A stretch of DNA of 64,000 bases from Archivesica marissinica (Eukaryota; Mollusca; Bivalvia; Venerida; Vesicomyidae): assembly GCA_014843695.1 (NCBI GenBank), contig CM026386.1, positions 17,502,811 to 17,566,810 of the forward strand, in the 5' to 3' direction. The position numbers were made by a program, and so were the translations under genes. A model generated the notes under the pieces. The model was not told the origin of the DNA. It worked only from the letters and a program-made list of their open reading frames with translations, and searched no databases. This document shows, one piece after another, positions 45,579 through 55,938 of the stretch; positions within the stretch are counted from its first letter, which is position 1, and each line of letters starts with the position of its first letter.

Positions 45579-47589
45579 AGCCCCAGTCCCATCGAGATAC
45601 CAGTAGATAACGGTAGACCGCGGTAGAAGGTACCGTGGTCAACCTGCATCAACCGTGAGCTAACCTATCTCTACTTATCTCAGCCGCGATGAACCTTGTT
45701 CAACCTTGGTGTAACGGTATCAACCGTAATTCTACCGGAGAACTATTTTTAATTTTAAGGAGGGACTTAAAAAATTCCTTCAACCGCAGTCAACCGCGTC
45801 TACCGTGTTCAACCGCCATTCTAACCCAAGTCTGCCGCGGTGAGCCGTAAGTCCGCCGCATGTACCGTAACTCAACCGTAACTCAACCATGATGTACCGT
45901 GATGTACCGGGAGCTAACATATCTATAATGTTGACCCCCGTTAGACCGCGGTAGAGATAACTAAGGTCAGGGTTGACTTACGGTAGGCTGAAGCTTACTT
46001 ACGGTTCATCGCGTGAAAGACACGGTACACCATGCTTGTAAGCGGCAGACCGCGGTACCGATACGGTAGATACGGTAGAGATATGTTAAGATGACAGTAT
46101 AGATATGGTTGAGCAAGGTAAGATCCGTAAGAGCAAGGCAGATATACGGTTGAACGTGTTAGAGATACGGTTGGACACGGTTGATTTACGGTATTCCCGG
46201 TTAAGATACGGTATTGACCGGTAGACACCGTTGTACAAAAGGTAGACCCCGGTAGGACCCACAGCACACTATAAATGAAGGTGCATTTTGCATTTCTAAT
46301 CATTACTGCTTCGTCTTCTTCTTCCGATCTTTCTTCCACGACCTCCTCGACATCCATCTCAGATCCGGAGAGCTCTGGTCCTGGTGCTGACTTCATCTTC
46401 AGCTGGACGGCTGTACGACCTTCTTTTCGGACAATGTAGCCCTGCAGGAACCCAAAGTTAGTTTGTATGAACTTGTCTCTGTCAGTTCTGTGTATAACTC
46501 CCGAACCAGATTTGTCTTTCATCATCTTGCTGATTCTGGTGCGGATGCTTTTGTACCATGTCTCCAGCAGTTCTCCCGATTCAACGTCCATCTCCTCGGC
46601 CTTCTCTTTCCACAGCGTCTTCTTCTTCGCCGCATCTTTAAAGGAGGACAGTGTACGGATGTACAACATGGGATGCGATCGCAGCCACTCTCCCATCTCG
46701 ACCTCTTGTTCACCCGTCAGAATGATGCCAAAGTTTCGTTTCCGTTTCGGCTTTTGGGATGATTGTGACGACTCTTCCTTCTCGAATGCCTTCTTCTGTG
46801 ACGACTCTGCCTTCTCGGACGCCTTCTTCTCAGAGATCCTCTCGGTCGATTGGTTTCGGGACGTGGCTTCGTCTTCTGAACTAGGAGGTGGGGATGGAGA
46901 CCTCACTGGTTCTTCTGCTTCAGAATGATAGGACTCGTCATCTTCCGACACTTCTTTTTCTTCTCGAACCTTCTTCCTGGCGACCTTGACCACCATCTTC
47001 TTCTTGGCAGCTGTCTTTCTTGGCGGCATCTTGGCTTCTTCTTATACTTTATAGCGATGTGAACTGTCGGAGCTCTGTATCTGGAATGATGGAGATCCAG
47101 AAAAGCGATTTCTTATATAATAGGTCACCATTCTACCGCGGTCTACCGGTCATACCGTATGTCTACCGCTCTGAACCGCGCATGTCAGCCGCCATCAACC
47201 GTATATCTACCTCTGTCAACCGCGGTCAACCGCGGACTAGTGCATGTCTACCGGGGTGTACCGCATGTTTACCGTATAGCAACCGCTGTCAACCGTAAAT
47301 CTACCGCTGTGTACCGTAACTAAACTGGATACCAACCGGACATTAACCTATCTCTACCGTATCTCTACCCTTTTCAACCGCAACTCTACCTTATGTTAAC
47401 CGGTATGTACCGGTATGTACCGTATTTCTGTCGGTGTCAACCGCCATGAACTGCTAAATTTCATTGCAGTCCCATCGAAAACACCATTTTTCTATCCGTT
47501 TGACATACGGTAGAGCGCGTTCTAGTGCGATCAACCGTGATCAACCGTTCCCTGCCGTACCTATACCGTATCTCGATGGGACTGGAGCT
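45579..47589 (-). mobile_element. Complete DNA transposon with MADF-protein gene
   Basis: Inverted ends AGCCCCAGTCCCATCGAGAT AC and, from the right, AGCTCCAGTCCCATCGAGAT ACGG. TAT is duplicated at 45576-45578 and 47590-47592. Both subterminal regions (about 45600-46250 and 47130-47580) consist of dozens of short ACCG/CGGT-centred motifs (TCAACCG, TCTACCG, TGTACCG, ACCGCGGT) about every 10-20 bp. The only gene is the MADF ORF; no transposase is present. A 3-bp TSD plus a Myb/MADF-type protein recalls PIF/Harbinger elements, but the TIR does not let me confirm this. Likely non-autonomous. Confidence 0.8.
45995..47029 (-). CDS. MADF/Myb-SANT-like DNA-binding protein of the transposon
   Basis: 344 codons from an ATG with A at -3. 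Residues 1-100 are low-complexity, first lysine-rich (MPPRKTAAKKK), then acidic/serine-rich, ending in a basic KPKRKR (nuclear localisation-like). Residues about 108-172 match the MADF/Myb-SANT-like pattern: EVEMGEWLRSHPMLYI, an aromatic-basic middle (LWKEKAEEM) and LLETWYKSIRTRISKMMK. Residues 183-212 follow with DRDKFIQTNFGFLQGY, and 222-240 are acidic. After about residue 245 the frame enters the ACCG-motif array, giving a repetitive Tyr/Leu/Pro tail that is probably not selected. The true end may be a splice or an earlier stop lost by mutation. In PIF/Harbinger elements such a protein helps the transposase bind DNA and enter the nucleus; that role here is inference. Confidence 0.7.
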   Translation of the reverse strand: MPPRKTAAKKKMVVKVARKKVREEKEVSEDDESYHSEAEEPVRSPSPPPSSEDEATSRNQSTERISEKKASEKAESSQKKAFEKEESSQSSQKPKRKRNFGIILTGEQEVEMGEWLRSHPMLYIRTLSSFKDAAKKKTLWKEKAEEMDVESGELLETWYKSIRTRISKMMKDKSGSGVIHRTDRDKFIQTNFGFLQGYIVRKEGRTAVQLKMKSAPGPELSGSEMDVEEVVEERSEEEDEAVMIRNAKCTFIYSVLWVLPGSTFCTTVSTGQYRILTGNTVNQPCPTVSLTRSTVYLPCSYGSYLAQPYLYCHLNISLPYLPYRYRGLPLTSMVYRVFHAMNRK

Positions 47590-48028
47590 TATGGAGTGTA
47601 AATTACACGAAACATTTTAGAACATTAGTATTGGTGTACCAGTCAAATGGAGTCTATTCCGAGGAGAGTATCACAGGTGGGAGCCTCGTAGGTAGGGATC
47701 TACCCAATCACTGGACAGTCTACACTCTGTGATACACTTCTTGGAAGTAGATTTTAGTTTGGTGTGTTCCGTCTAACAATGTACCTATAGCATTTTGCAT
47801 TTTAATTCTTAACCGTTATTCTTTTATATACTTTTCTTAATATTGTTGATAAACATTTTACATTGTTTTATATTTTTTTATTCCTACCAAATTGTTGACC
47901 TTAATGTTGAATTGCAATGTATGTTGTAAAAATGTCTTACTATGCTAAATTAATGTTAAGCACTTTTGAACGTATAATGTCTGTATGAAAAGAGTGCTAT
48001 ACAAATCTGGTATAATAATAATAATAAT
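47590..48028 (+). mobile_element. LINE 3' UTR with (TAA)n tail, copy 2 (right part)
   Basis: Continues the LINE cut by the DNA transposon: stop codon at 47599-47601, about 400 bp of UTR, then CACTTTTGAACGTATAATGT..GAGTGCTATACAAATC and (TAA)n. Confidence 0.65.
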
Positions 48029-48179
48029 CTGCATGAAGATGATTGATGATCTATAAAGCAATGACTGTAAAGAGTGCACAACAAGCAGTAACGGCCTCAT
48101 TAATTGTAAAGTTTAATTCACCATGAAAATTTGTTGTTATTATCACTACCACGGGAAAATAAAGCATGATTAATGTTTA

Positions 48180-48500
48180 TAGTAGTAGTATATCTTTATT
48201 TTCGTCTCATCAATGTATAATACAATATTACAGACATGTGGAAAATAAATTATCACTATAAAATATACATTGCCATTCTGGAAGAATTATAAGAGACGTT
48301 ATAATAATGCTTCTAGATACACATAAATTATATCACAATTAGTATTTAAAGAGAGACTCTATCATTTATAACTATAACTATGTACATCTAAAACTGATCA
48401 ATCTATATGAACGTTGCTAATCTCCTAATTTAAAAAACTGCAATAACACTTGGAGGAGGTAAGATTCTGAATTATCAATATAGGCACTAGCGTGCACTTG
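48180..48500 (-). other. Possible 3' UTR with polyadenylation signal
   Basis: Minus strand downstream of the stop of the exon candidate. AATAAA lies at 48200-48195, about 300 bp after the stop. The TACTACTAC just beyond it could instead be a LINE microsatellite tail, so the assignment is weak. Confidence 0.35.
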
Positions 48501-48688
48501 TTAAAATAGTTTAGAAGACCAGGTATCACCCTTGATCAGGTCAATGGTGACTTGATTAGCAGCATCCATATAGCGGTGATAAAAATCATATATATGTTGT
48601 CTATAGGTTTGTGGAATCTCTTTATTGGACAAACGAGGTAACAACTGTGCTTTTAATTTGAAGTTATTATCATATTCAGTATGGTTTA
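48501..48688 (-). CDS. Candidate terminal exon of an unrecognised gene
   Basis: On the minus strand a strong 3' splice-site sequence (TTTACATTTGTTTTCACAG, AG at 48690-48689) is followed by an open frame. It begins with 2 bases of a split codon, then NHTEYDNNFKLKAQLLPRLS and later YRQHIYDFYHRYMDAA to WSSKLF and TAA. The 61 residues are compositionally normal, unlike the repeat frames around them. I do not recognise the family. No upstream exon is visible in the window. It could equally be the end of an old retroelement ORF. Confidence 0.4.
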
Positions 48689-48747
48689 CTGTGAAAACAA
48701 ATGTAAACAACTTATATTAAAGTATTTGCAATCAATGCATTTCTCAA

Positions 48748-49016
48748 GCGCTGGACTTGTAATCCAGGGCTCGCAGGTTCGATCCCCCGTCTGACCCTAA
48801 TACAATTAATAATCTTTCAGTTGGAACTTTAAACCGAGGTCTCGTGTCGGTGCTGTACACCGTGCACGTAAAAAAACCAGATGACACTCTGGAATGGGTC
48901 TCTGTCTGTATCATTGCACTATCCCCCAAATATCTAAAATGACTATTCTCTTCAGGAGGCTTCGCCCATATGGGCAACCGGTAGCGACGATAAATAAACG
49001 TAAAACACACACACAA
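48748..49016 (+). mobile_element. SINE family A, copy 8 (11-bp TSD, 5' truncated)
   Basis: Starts in the anticodon arm (GCGCTGGACTTGTAATCCAG), with box B GGTTCGATCCC, body and full tail (CCCATATGGGCAACCGGTAG then CGACGATAAATAAACG). GCATTTCTCAA is duplicated at 48737-48747 and 49017-49027. The truncation lies within the tRNA head, as expected for incomplete target-primed reverse transcription. Confidence 0.9.
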
Positions 49017-49147
49017 GCATTTCTCAAATCGTTATTAATAATACAATTCAATGACATTACTCCGGTTGCCTTGCACAAATGACATATACGGTCGTCTAAA
49101 CTAAGGTTTTCAAGTCCACCTATTATTAGTGTTTATATACTTTATTT

Positions 49148-49380
49148 TACAACGATTGCGAAGCAAGTTTTAACAACTTATATTAATTACTCTCGTTTGC
49201 TCGGATGAAAGCGTATATGTGGTCATTCATGTGGGAGGAAACCGGAGTACCCGGAGAAAACCCACCTGTCCAATATGGCGAACATTGTACCATCTCACAT
49301 ACTTCCCTGTCCGCGGATCGAACCCGGGTCGCATTGGTGAGAAGCGAGCGCGCTGACCACTGAGCTAATCGGACAGCCTA
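49148..49380 (-). mobile_element. SINE family B, copy 6
   Basis: Minus-strand head GGCTGTCCGATTAGCTCAGT GGTCAGC (good box A), CGCTTCTCACCAATGCG, GGGTTCGATCCGCGG, body and complete tail. The best-preserved B head in the window. Confidence 0.9.
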
Positions 49381-50118
49381 TTATTAGTTTTAGTTCCTAC
49401 CACGATCGGAAGGCCCAGCTGTGCTATGTATTGAAGTAAGCCAATCAGTAACCTGATTATCCATGTCAGCATTCTCAACATCATTGGCTAGAGCAATGTC
49501 GTCAAACCTACGTCAAAACATTCAGTCAGAATTAGTTGTTGTATTCTGATTGGAGCATGTATAACGACCTCAGCTGTGAAGTAGTTGAACTTTACTCCCG
49601 ATTTACACACGTCTGTTGTTGGAAACCAAATTTGAAACTAGGTCAGCTTTTTGCTTCCATTCTTACACTGTTGGCGAAATCAAAGAGTTGTTTATTGGAT
49701 GGATGTTATGGTGTAGGTAATGAATAATTCAATGACTTAAACGTTGTATTGGTTGTTAATGGGATAAGTAAACAAATGGTAGTTTTCTAAATCGAGTGTC
49801 ATAATGCATCGTCATCAGAGTAGTCCGCTATGAATATTAATGAGAATAGAATAAAAGTGCGATTCGTGCGGTTCGAGTTATGAATGTCGATCACATGGGC
49901 TGATTCAGTCTGTCAGAATCGTGACGTTACAAGATGTTGTAACAATATAATAGAATATAATGGACAAAGGTTTGACAGATATCATAGCGCAAGTACAAGC
50001 GAACTATGATATAAACTACTTCCGAGACACATATTTATAGAAATTAAATCATGCGATAGCCTCGGGCAGTTGTACTTGTTAATCTAGTTTTCAAAGCAAG
50101 TGAGGTAGCAGAATGTCA
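49381..50118. other. Unique interval
   Basis: A 63-codon frame at 49536-49727 lacks recognisable features. No repeats seen. Confidence 0.4.
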
Positions 50119-50522
50119 TACACGTGGCACACCAGCCACTACGTGGCACACCAGTCACCTCAAAACACATACACGTGGCACACCAGCCACCTCCAAACAC
50201 ATACACGTGGCACACCAGCCACCTCCAAACACATACACGTGGCACACAGCCACCTCCAAACACATACACGTGGCACACCAGCCACCTCCAAACACATACA
50301 CGTGGCACACCAGCCACCTCCAAACACATACGCGTGGCACACCAGCCACCTCCAAACACATACACGTGGCACACCAGCCACCTCCGAACACATACACGTG
50401 GCACACCAGCCACCTCCAAACACATACACGTGGCACACCAGCCACCTCCAAACACATACACATGGCACACCAGCCACCTCCAAACACATACACGTGGCAC
50501 ACCAGCCACCTCGAAACACATA
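50119..50522. repeat. 32-bp minisatellite (about 12-13 copies)
   Basis: Tandem CACGTGGCACACCAGCCACC TCCAAACACATA with few variants. GC-richer than the surroundings. All three frames on both strands stay open for 100-170 codons because of the composition. CACGTG (E-box-like) occurs once per unit. Confidence 0.95.
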
Positions 50523-50767
50523 TCTAATACAGTCCACAAGCACGATATGCATTGCTTGCTGTCATACTGCGTGCTCAAACTGACTGACATTTACAATATA
50601 ACATTATGGGCCAAATTAATAACAGTAAACAAATGAAAAGTGACAAAGAAAAGGCTACGTAATTGTTTGATTCAATAATTGGATGTGTGTGTATACGAAT
50701 ACGAATATTTTATATGGAATAAAACATATTGCAATATGTGTAGCCTAATAGTAAGGGCAGTGTTTTA

Positions 50768-50968
50768 GGTTCAGGTGCGAAAGGTGCGGAGTTCGAGCCC
50801 CGCTGGAGCCGTTACGATTGTGCCCTTAGACAAGGCATTTAAATTCCACGTTGCTTCTTCTCTCTCCCTCGTGGCGATGGATTCCATTAGGAATGAGGTC
50901 TCGTGAGTGATTAATATAAGTCGAAATAACTTGTTTCGCAATCGAGCTAAAATAAATTTGTATAAAAA
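50768..50968 (+). mobile_element. SINE family C, copy 7 (5' truncated)
   Basis: Starts in the anticodon loop (TTCAGGTGCGAAAGGTGC), continues through GAGTTCGAGCCCCGC, body and tail to TTTGTATAAAAAAATAAG. 50523-50767 upstream is unremarkable. Confidence 0.85.
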
Positions 50969-51006
50969 AATAAGTGTTTTAGGCACAGTAGAAAAACTAC
51001 ATCAAC

Positions 51007-51103
51007 CTCACTTGAAAGAATTCGAAACCTAAAGTGGGATTCGAACATTCAGTGGTGAGAGGCAAGTGACTTTAACAACCTTAACCACTAGACGATGGAG
51101 GCC
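51007..51103 (-). mobile_element. Degenerate tRNA-like SINE head (E-like)
   Basis: Minus strand GGCCTCCATCGTCTAGTGGT TAAGGTTGTTAAAGTC and GTTCGAATCCCAC. Box A and box B are recognisable with a long variable region. No body follows. Confidence 0.5.
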
Positions 51104-51199
51104 CATATATTACATTTAGTCACTACCATATACCGTGTGTTGCTACTATTCAAATCGCATACACAACCTTTAGCTTGGCTTTCAGATTATCAAAATAGA

Positions 51200-51726
51200 T
51201 TAAAGCGACATTACATAAAAGCAAATAAAATGCATTTTTCACGTATATGTATATGGCAATACTACAACTTCTTCTGAATACATTCGAACACTAACATTGA
51301 ACCAATAAACAGTGTTATGTTGTCTACAAACTTTCAAAAGTGAAAGTAGGATTTCATATTGCGGTCATCCATGCTCTTGAATTGACGTGTGTTTGTCAAT
51401 GGAGTCAATACTAAAAGCGCGATACTTTCGTTTAGAGATAATTTAACTAAGATTAGTCTACATATAAATATGCATAGGTACAAGTATGAGATATAACGGT
51501 AAATCTGTACAATAAATCGTGTTATTCAGGATACTTGCATTGTATTACGCGTGAATGTCGACTCTATTTACATTATTTTGCTATGTCAACACACCGCGTA
51601 TGCGACGTTTGTTTATTAGTTGAAATACTCGTTTTGGAGGCAAATATTTGGAACACAATTATACCATATAATAGGAAATTACATTCTGCGGACATTTGCG
51701 TTTTCAACGATGTAGTGTCGCTTTAA
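51200..51726 (+). mobile_element. TTAA-flanked MITE, copy N4
   Basis: Ends TTAAAGCGACATTACATAAA and, from the right, TTAAAGCGACACTACATCGT. Interior collinear with N2. Confidence 0.82.
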
Positions 51727-51780
51727 TATTAATATTATATAGACATGTTCTTTGAAATGTTCTTGAAACCGTACATATAT

Positions 51781-52058
51781 ATTTACCGTTTCCGTGGCCT
51801 AATGGTTAATCGGTCCGCCTACGGATCGGGAGTCGAATGTACGAACCTCGTCAGGGCTGCGTTCTGATATGGCCGGTTTGTGAGCCGCCAGCTAGTTAAA
51901 TAATGGCTACCGATTGCCTACCAGCATGGCGCCTAGCATGCAAGCATAGGATTCGGGAAGTACTGAATGTTCATAAACATAAGGTGTCTCATAAGTCAGA
52001 AAATGGCTGGCCCTTTCAAAAGGGGTGACACTATAATAAACAAACACGTTACTTATTT
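51781..52058 (+). mobile_element. SINE family D, copy 2
   Basis: Head TTTCCGTGGCCTAATGGTTA ATCGG, CGCCTACGGATCGGG, ACGAACCTCGTCAGGG, body CTGATATGGCCGGTTTGTGA and ATAGGATTCGGGAAGTACTG, tail GGGGTGACACTATAATAAAC AAACACGTTACTTA. The tail matches the 3' end of LINE family Z. Confidence 0.85.
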
Positions 52059-52667
52059 TATATGACAATGTCACAACATTGACGTCATCGTAAGTTAAAC
52101 GTTTTCCATATAATTCTCAAAGTTTATAATTTTATAACTAGCGGAACATAAATAATATGCATTTGTATTATTTAGGCAAAAGTGTAAGCAACTTCTAAAT
52201 ATTATACAATGAATATGTGGTCATCGATAACCACTCAATGCCTTAGTGCACAACGTGTTTGTTACAATGCGATTCTAATGAGTGTATTGTTTGACGTCCA
52301 GGAATAGAAGAAACAGACTAAATAAAATTCATTTGAAATTCCATTTGGCAAGCGAATAAATAAAAATGCCAAACTCAATTTTCGTTTGGCAGCTGAACAA
52401 ATAAAATACCAGACATTACATAATAACTCAATTGGGAAATCACTTGAATAGCACAGACTACATCAATATACATGCAACAGAGCATTAAGAACTGGAAATA
52501 AAAATGATGTATGATTATACTGGTAGTGCATATCGTATCAAATCTGCCAGAGACATACCAGATACTGCATAATGACAGTAGTTAAGCTGGGTGCCTGTTG
52601 TTGCATATTGCATTAAATATCATGTCATGAAATAAATAATGTTTAAACTAAACAAAAGGCACACTGC
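52059..52667. other. AT-rich interval, ends in an H-like terminus
   Basis: ATGAAATAAATAATGTTTAA ACTAAAC at 52628-52652 resembles the family H 3' end. A short direct repeat GCCAAACTCAATTTTCG / GCCAGACATTACATAATAAC region at 52350-52410 is weak. Confidence 0.4.
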
Positions 52668-53074
52668 AATTCCAACACAATTTAGCAATGGTAATTCCAA
52701 TACAATTTAGTAATGGTAATTCCAATACAATATAGTAATGGTAATTCCAATACAATTTAGTAATGGTAATTCCAACACAATTTAGTAATGGTAATTCCAA
52801 TACAATTTAGTAATGGTAATTCCAATACAATTTAGTAATGGCAATTCCAACACAATTAATGTACCAATTACAATTCCAACACAATTTAGCAATGACAATT
52901 CCAATACAATTAATTTACCAATGACAATTCCAACACGATTTAGCAATGGCAATTCCAACACAATTTAGCAATGGCAATTCCAACACAATTTAGTAATGAC
53001 AATTCCAACACAATTTAGTAATGGTAATTCCAACACAATTTAGTAATGACAATTCCAACACAATTTAGTAATGG
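52668..53074. repeat. 25-bp minisatellite (about 15 copies)
   Basis: Tandem AATTCCAATACAATTTAGTA ATGGT with AACACAA, GGCAATT and GACAATT variants and two irregular units (TTAATGTACC, TTAATTTACC). It joins the next array directly. Confidence 0.93.
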
Positions 53075-54145
53075 ACGCATTTTTCAACTTTGTTCATACC
53101 CTCTGTCTCAACTGACGCATTTTTCAACATGCTTCATACCCTCTGTCTCAACTGACGCATTTTTCAACTTTGTTCATACACTCTGTCTCAACTGATGCAT
53201 TTTTCAACTTTGTTCATACACTCTGTCTCAACTAACGCATTTTTCAACTTGCTTCATACCCTCTGTCTCAACTGACGCGTTTTTCAACTGTGTTCATACA
53301 CTCTGTCTCAACTGACGCATTTTTCAACTTGCTTCATACCCTCTGTCTCAACTGACGCATTTTCCAACTTTGTTCATACACTCTGTCTCAACTGACGCAT
53401 TTTTCAACTTGCTTCATACCCTCTGTCTCAACTGACGCATTTTTCAACTTTGTTCATACCCTCTGTCTCAACTGACGCATTTTTCAACTTTGTTCATACA
53501 CTCTGCCTCAACTGACGCATTTTTCAACTTTGTTCATACACTCTGTCTCATCTGACGCATTTTTCAACTTTATTCATACACTCTGTCTCGTATAACGCAG
53601 TTTTCAACTGTGTTCACACCCTCTGTCTCAACTGACGCATTTTTCAACTTTGTTCATACACTCTGTCTCAACTGACACATTTTTCAACTTGCTTCATACA
53701 CTCTGTCTCGTATGACGCATTTTTCAACTTTGTTCATACACTGTCTCAACTGACGTATTTTTCAACTGTGTTCATACCCTCTGTCTCAACTGACGCATTT
53801 TTCAACTTTGTTCATATACTCTGTCTCAACTAACGCATTTTTCAACTGTGTTCATACACTCTGTCTCCACTAACGTATTGTTCAACTGTGTTCATACCCT
53901 CTCTCTCAACTGACGCATTTTTCAACTTGCTTCATTCACTTTGTCTCGTATGACGCAGTTTTCAACTGTGTTCATACAGTCTGTCTCAACCGGCGCATTT
54001 TTCAACTTTGTTCATACACTCTGTTTCAACTGACGCATTTTTCAACTTTCTTCATACACTCGGTCTCAACTGACGCATTTTTCAACTTTCTTCATACACT
54101 TTGTCTCGTATGACGCAGTTTTCAACTTGCTCCATACACGCTGTC
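53075..54145. repeat. 40-bp minisatellite (about 27 copies)
   Basis: Tandem ACGCATTTTTCAACTTTGTT CATACACTCTGTCTCAACTG. Two main variants (ACTTTGTTCATACACTC and ACTTGCTTCATACCCTC) are interspersed. The right end decays into GTCGAATTCCACACC. Confidence 0.95.
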
Positions 54146-54590
54146 GAATTCCACACCGCTTGTATTACACTTGATGGATGAACCAAATCAAAACTAATTC
54201 CAAAATCAAAAACACGATATGACTCTGAAATGAAACCCCTTTACACACTGACACACAAGGAAACGCTTAAAATAGTGTTCGAACATATCTACCACGTGTC
54301 TGTGTCAGCAAACAGTGCAATAGGTGTATCGCTTACTACAATAAATGTCTTCGGTGCTGTCGTTGCGTGATGAAAACAAGATCATTCTTTAGACATTTCT
54401 GCTCAACCTACAACGGCAGTCATGACTTTTATGCGAGTTAGTCTACAGAATGATCGTGATTTATCATAGCAACAATAGCTAGAAAGACATTTATTGATGT
54501 AAGCGTTACACTGTTTACTGACACAGAAGTTTAATTGATTAAAATATGCTGCACACAAAGATATTCAGCAATCTATATACTTGTTTATAC
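54146..54590. other. Unique interval
   Basis: No feature identified. Confidence 0.4.
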
Positions 54591-54833
54591 TTTATTTATT
54601 TTACAACGATTGCGAAGCAAGTTTTAACAACTTATATTAATCACTCTCGTTGGCTCGAATGAAAGCGTATATGTGGTCATTCATGTGGGAGGAAACCGGA
54701 GTACCCGGAGAAAACCCACCTGTCCGATCTGGCGACCATCGTACCATCTCACATACATCCCTGTCCGAGGATCGAACCGGGTTGCATTGGTGAGAAGCTA
54801 GCGCGCTAACCACTGCGCTAATCGGACAGACCA
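54591..54833 (-). mobile_element. SINE family B, copy 7
   Basis: Minus-strand head GGTCTGTCCGATTAGCGCAG TGGTTAGC, CGCTAGCTTCTCACCAATGC, GGTTCGATCCTCGG, body GTACGATGGTCGCCAGATCG, complete tail. Confidence 0.88.
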
Positions 54834-55039
54834 CTCTATGAAGTGAAGTGTATGTTTCTGTTATGCTTTCCAATATAATGATAAACAAAATTTATCAGTG
54901 AATGAAAACTCAATCTTCCTAAATTTTCAAATAAGTGAAAGGTGGTATTTTCTGTCACTGCTTGAGTTTCGTATTCCTCCGCGGTTGGGTGTACTTTTAT
55001 ATATAGCTATTTAATGACAATCATGAACAGTTAATTATA

Positions 55040-55400
55040 AAGTAATATACTCTAATGAATTTGTTTTGTCTGTAGTTTTTAGTGTTGACATAAAACAGAA
55101 ACTAACTTGAAACTTATACCGGAACTATTTCTTATTACGGACGTTCATACTAACAGAAGTGGTTGTGCGGTTGTGTATGGTACAATGAGGCTCCCGACAG
55201 GGGCAGTTAAAATGAATTAAATTTGATAACAACTATTATATTAGTCACAATCATTGGAAATCATAAAAGAAAAAAAATGATTTGTGTTTATTACTGTAAG
55301 ATAGGATTTTATTTCATCTCGTATTTATATACAAATTTCGGTGACCAATTGATGAAATAAAATCATATCTTACACTAATAAGCACAAATATCATCGTTAC
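55040..55400 (-). repeat. Repeat L, copy 2
   Basis: Reverse-complement homologue of 25020-25330. Its right part folds into a hairpin: GTGTTTATTACTGTAAGATA G at about 55284 against ATCTTACACTAATAAGCAC near 55368. Confidence 0.6.
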
Positions 55401-55486
55401 TGTCATAATTCAAGTTTTCAATAATTTAACATATTATTAAGATTTGGAATCATTGTTGAAAATACATATAGATCCCTAGCCTGGGT

Positions 55487-55938
55487 GCCAGTCTGTCGAT
55501 GTTTCACTTTTTAACTTTGACAGTTGATGTGTATGTGTTTTACGTTTATTTATCGTCGCTACCGGTTGCCCATATGAGCGACGCCTCCTGAAGAGATTGA
55601 TCATTTTAGATTTTTGGAGGATAGTGCAATGATACAGAGAGAGACCCATTCCAGAGTCTCCTCTGGTTCGTTTACGTGCACAATGTAAAGCACCGACACG
55701 AGACCTTGGTTTAACGTCCCATCTGAAAGACTGTTAATTGTATTAGGGTCAGACGGGGGATCGAACCTGCGATCCCTGGATTACCAGTCCAGCGTGTTAC
55801 CACTGGACTACAGATCCGTCTGTAAAACGGACAGTTGAAGACAGTTGAGGTGATCAGAAACTCAATACATAGTCTCGGTGTTAAAATATATTGATTTGAC
55901 TGACTAGGCTGACTATATCGACGCCTGTTCCCAGGCTA
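55487..55938 (-). mobile_element. Element G, copy 3, interrupted by SINE A
   Basis: Ends TAGCCTGGGTGCCAGTCTGT and, from the right, TAGCCTGGGAACAGGCGTCG. TAGATCCC flanks both sides (55479-55486, 55940-55947, one extra G on the right). Confidence 0.78.
55528..55829 (-). mobile_element. SINE family A, copy 9 (nested)
   Basis: Minus-strand head GATCTGTAGTCCAGTGGTAA CACGCTGGACTGGTAATCCA, box B, full body and tail (ACCGGTAGCGACGATAAATA). GACAGTTGA is duplicated at 55519-55527 and 55830-55838. Near-consensus, so probably young. Confidence 0.9.

Noticed and set aside
46463..46928. Plus-strand frames of 99 and 153 codons opposite the MADF gene
   Set aside because: Shadows of the Ser/Glu/Lys-rich minus-strand ORF.
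48748..48800. SINE heads (families A-E) as genuine tRNA genes
   Set aside because: Each is followed by a conserved non-tRNA body and tail, and several have TSDs or truncated heads. Acceptor stems are degraded.
50084..50636. Overlapping frames of 100-170 codons on both strands in the 32-bp array
   Set aside because: Low-complexity repeat translation in all frames; not compatible with one gene.
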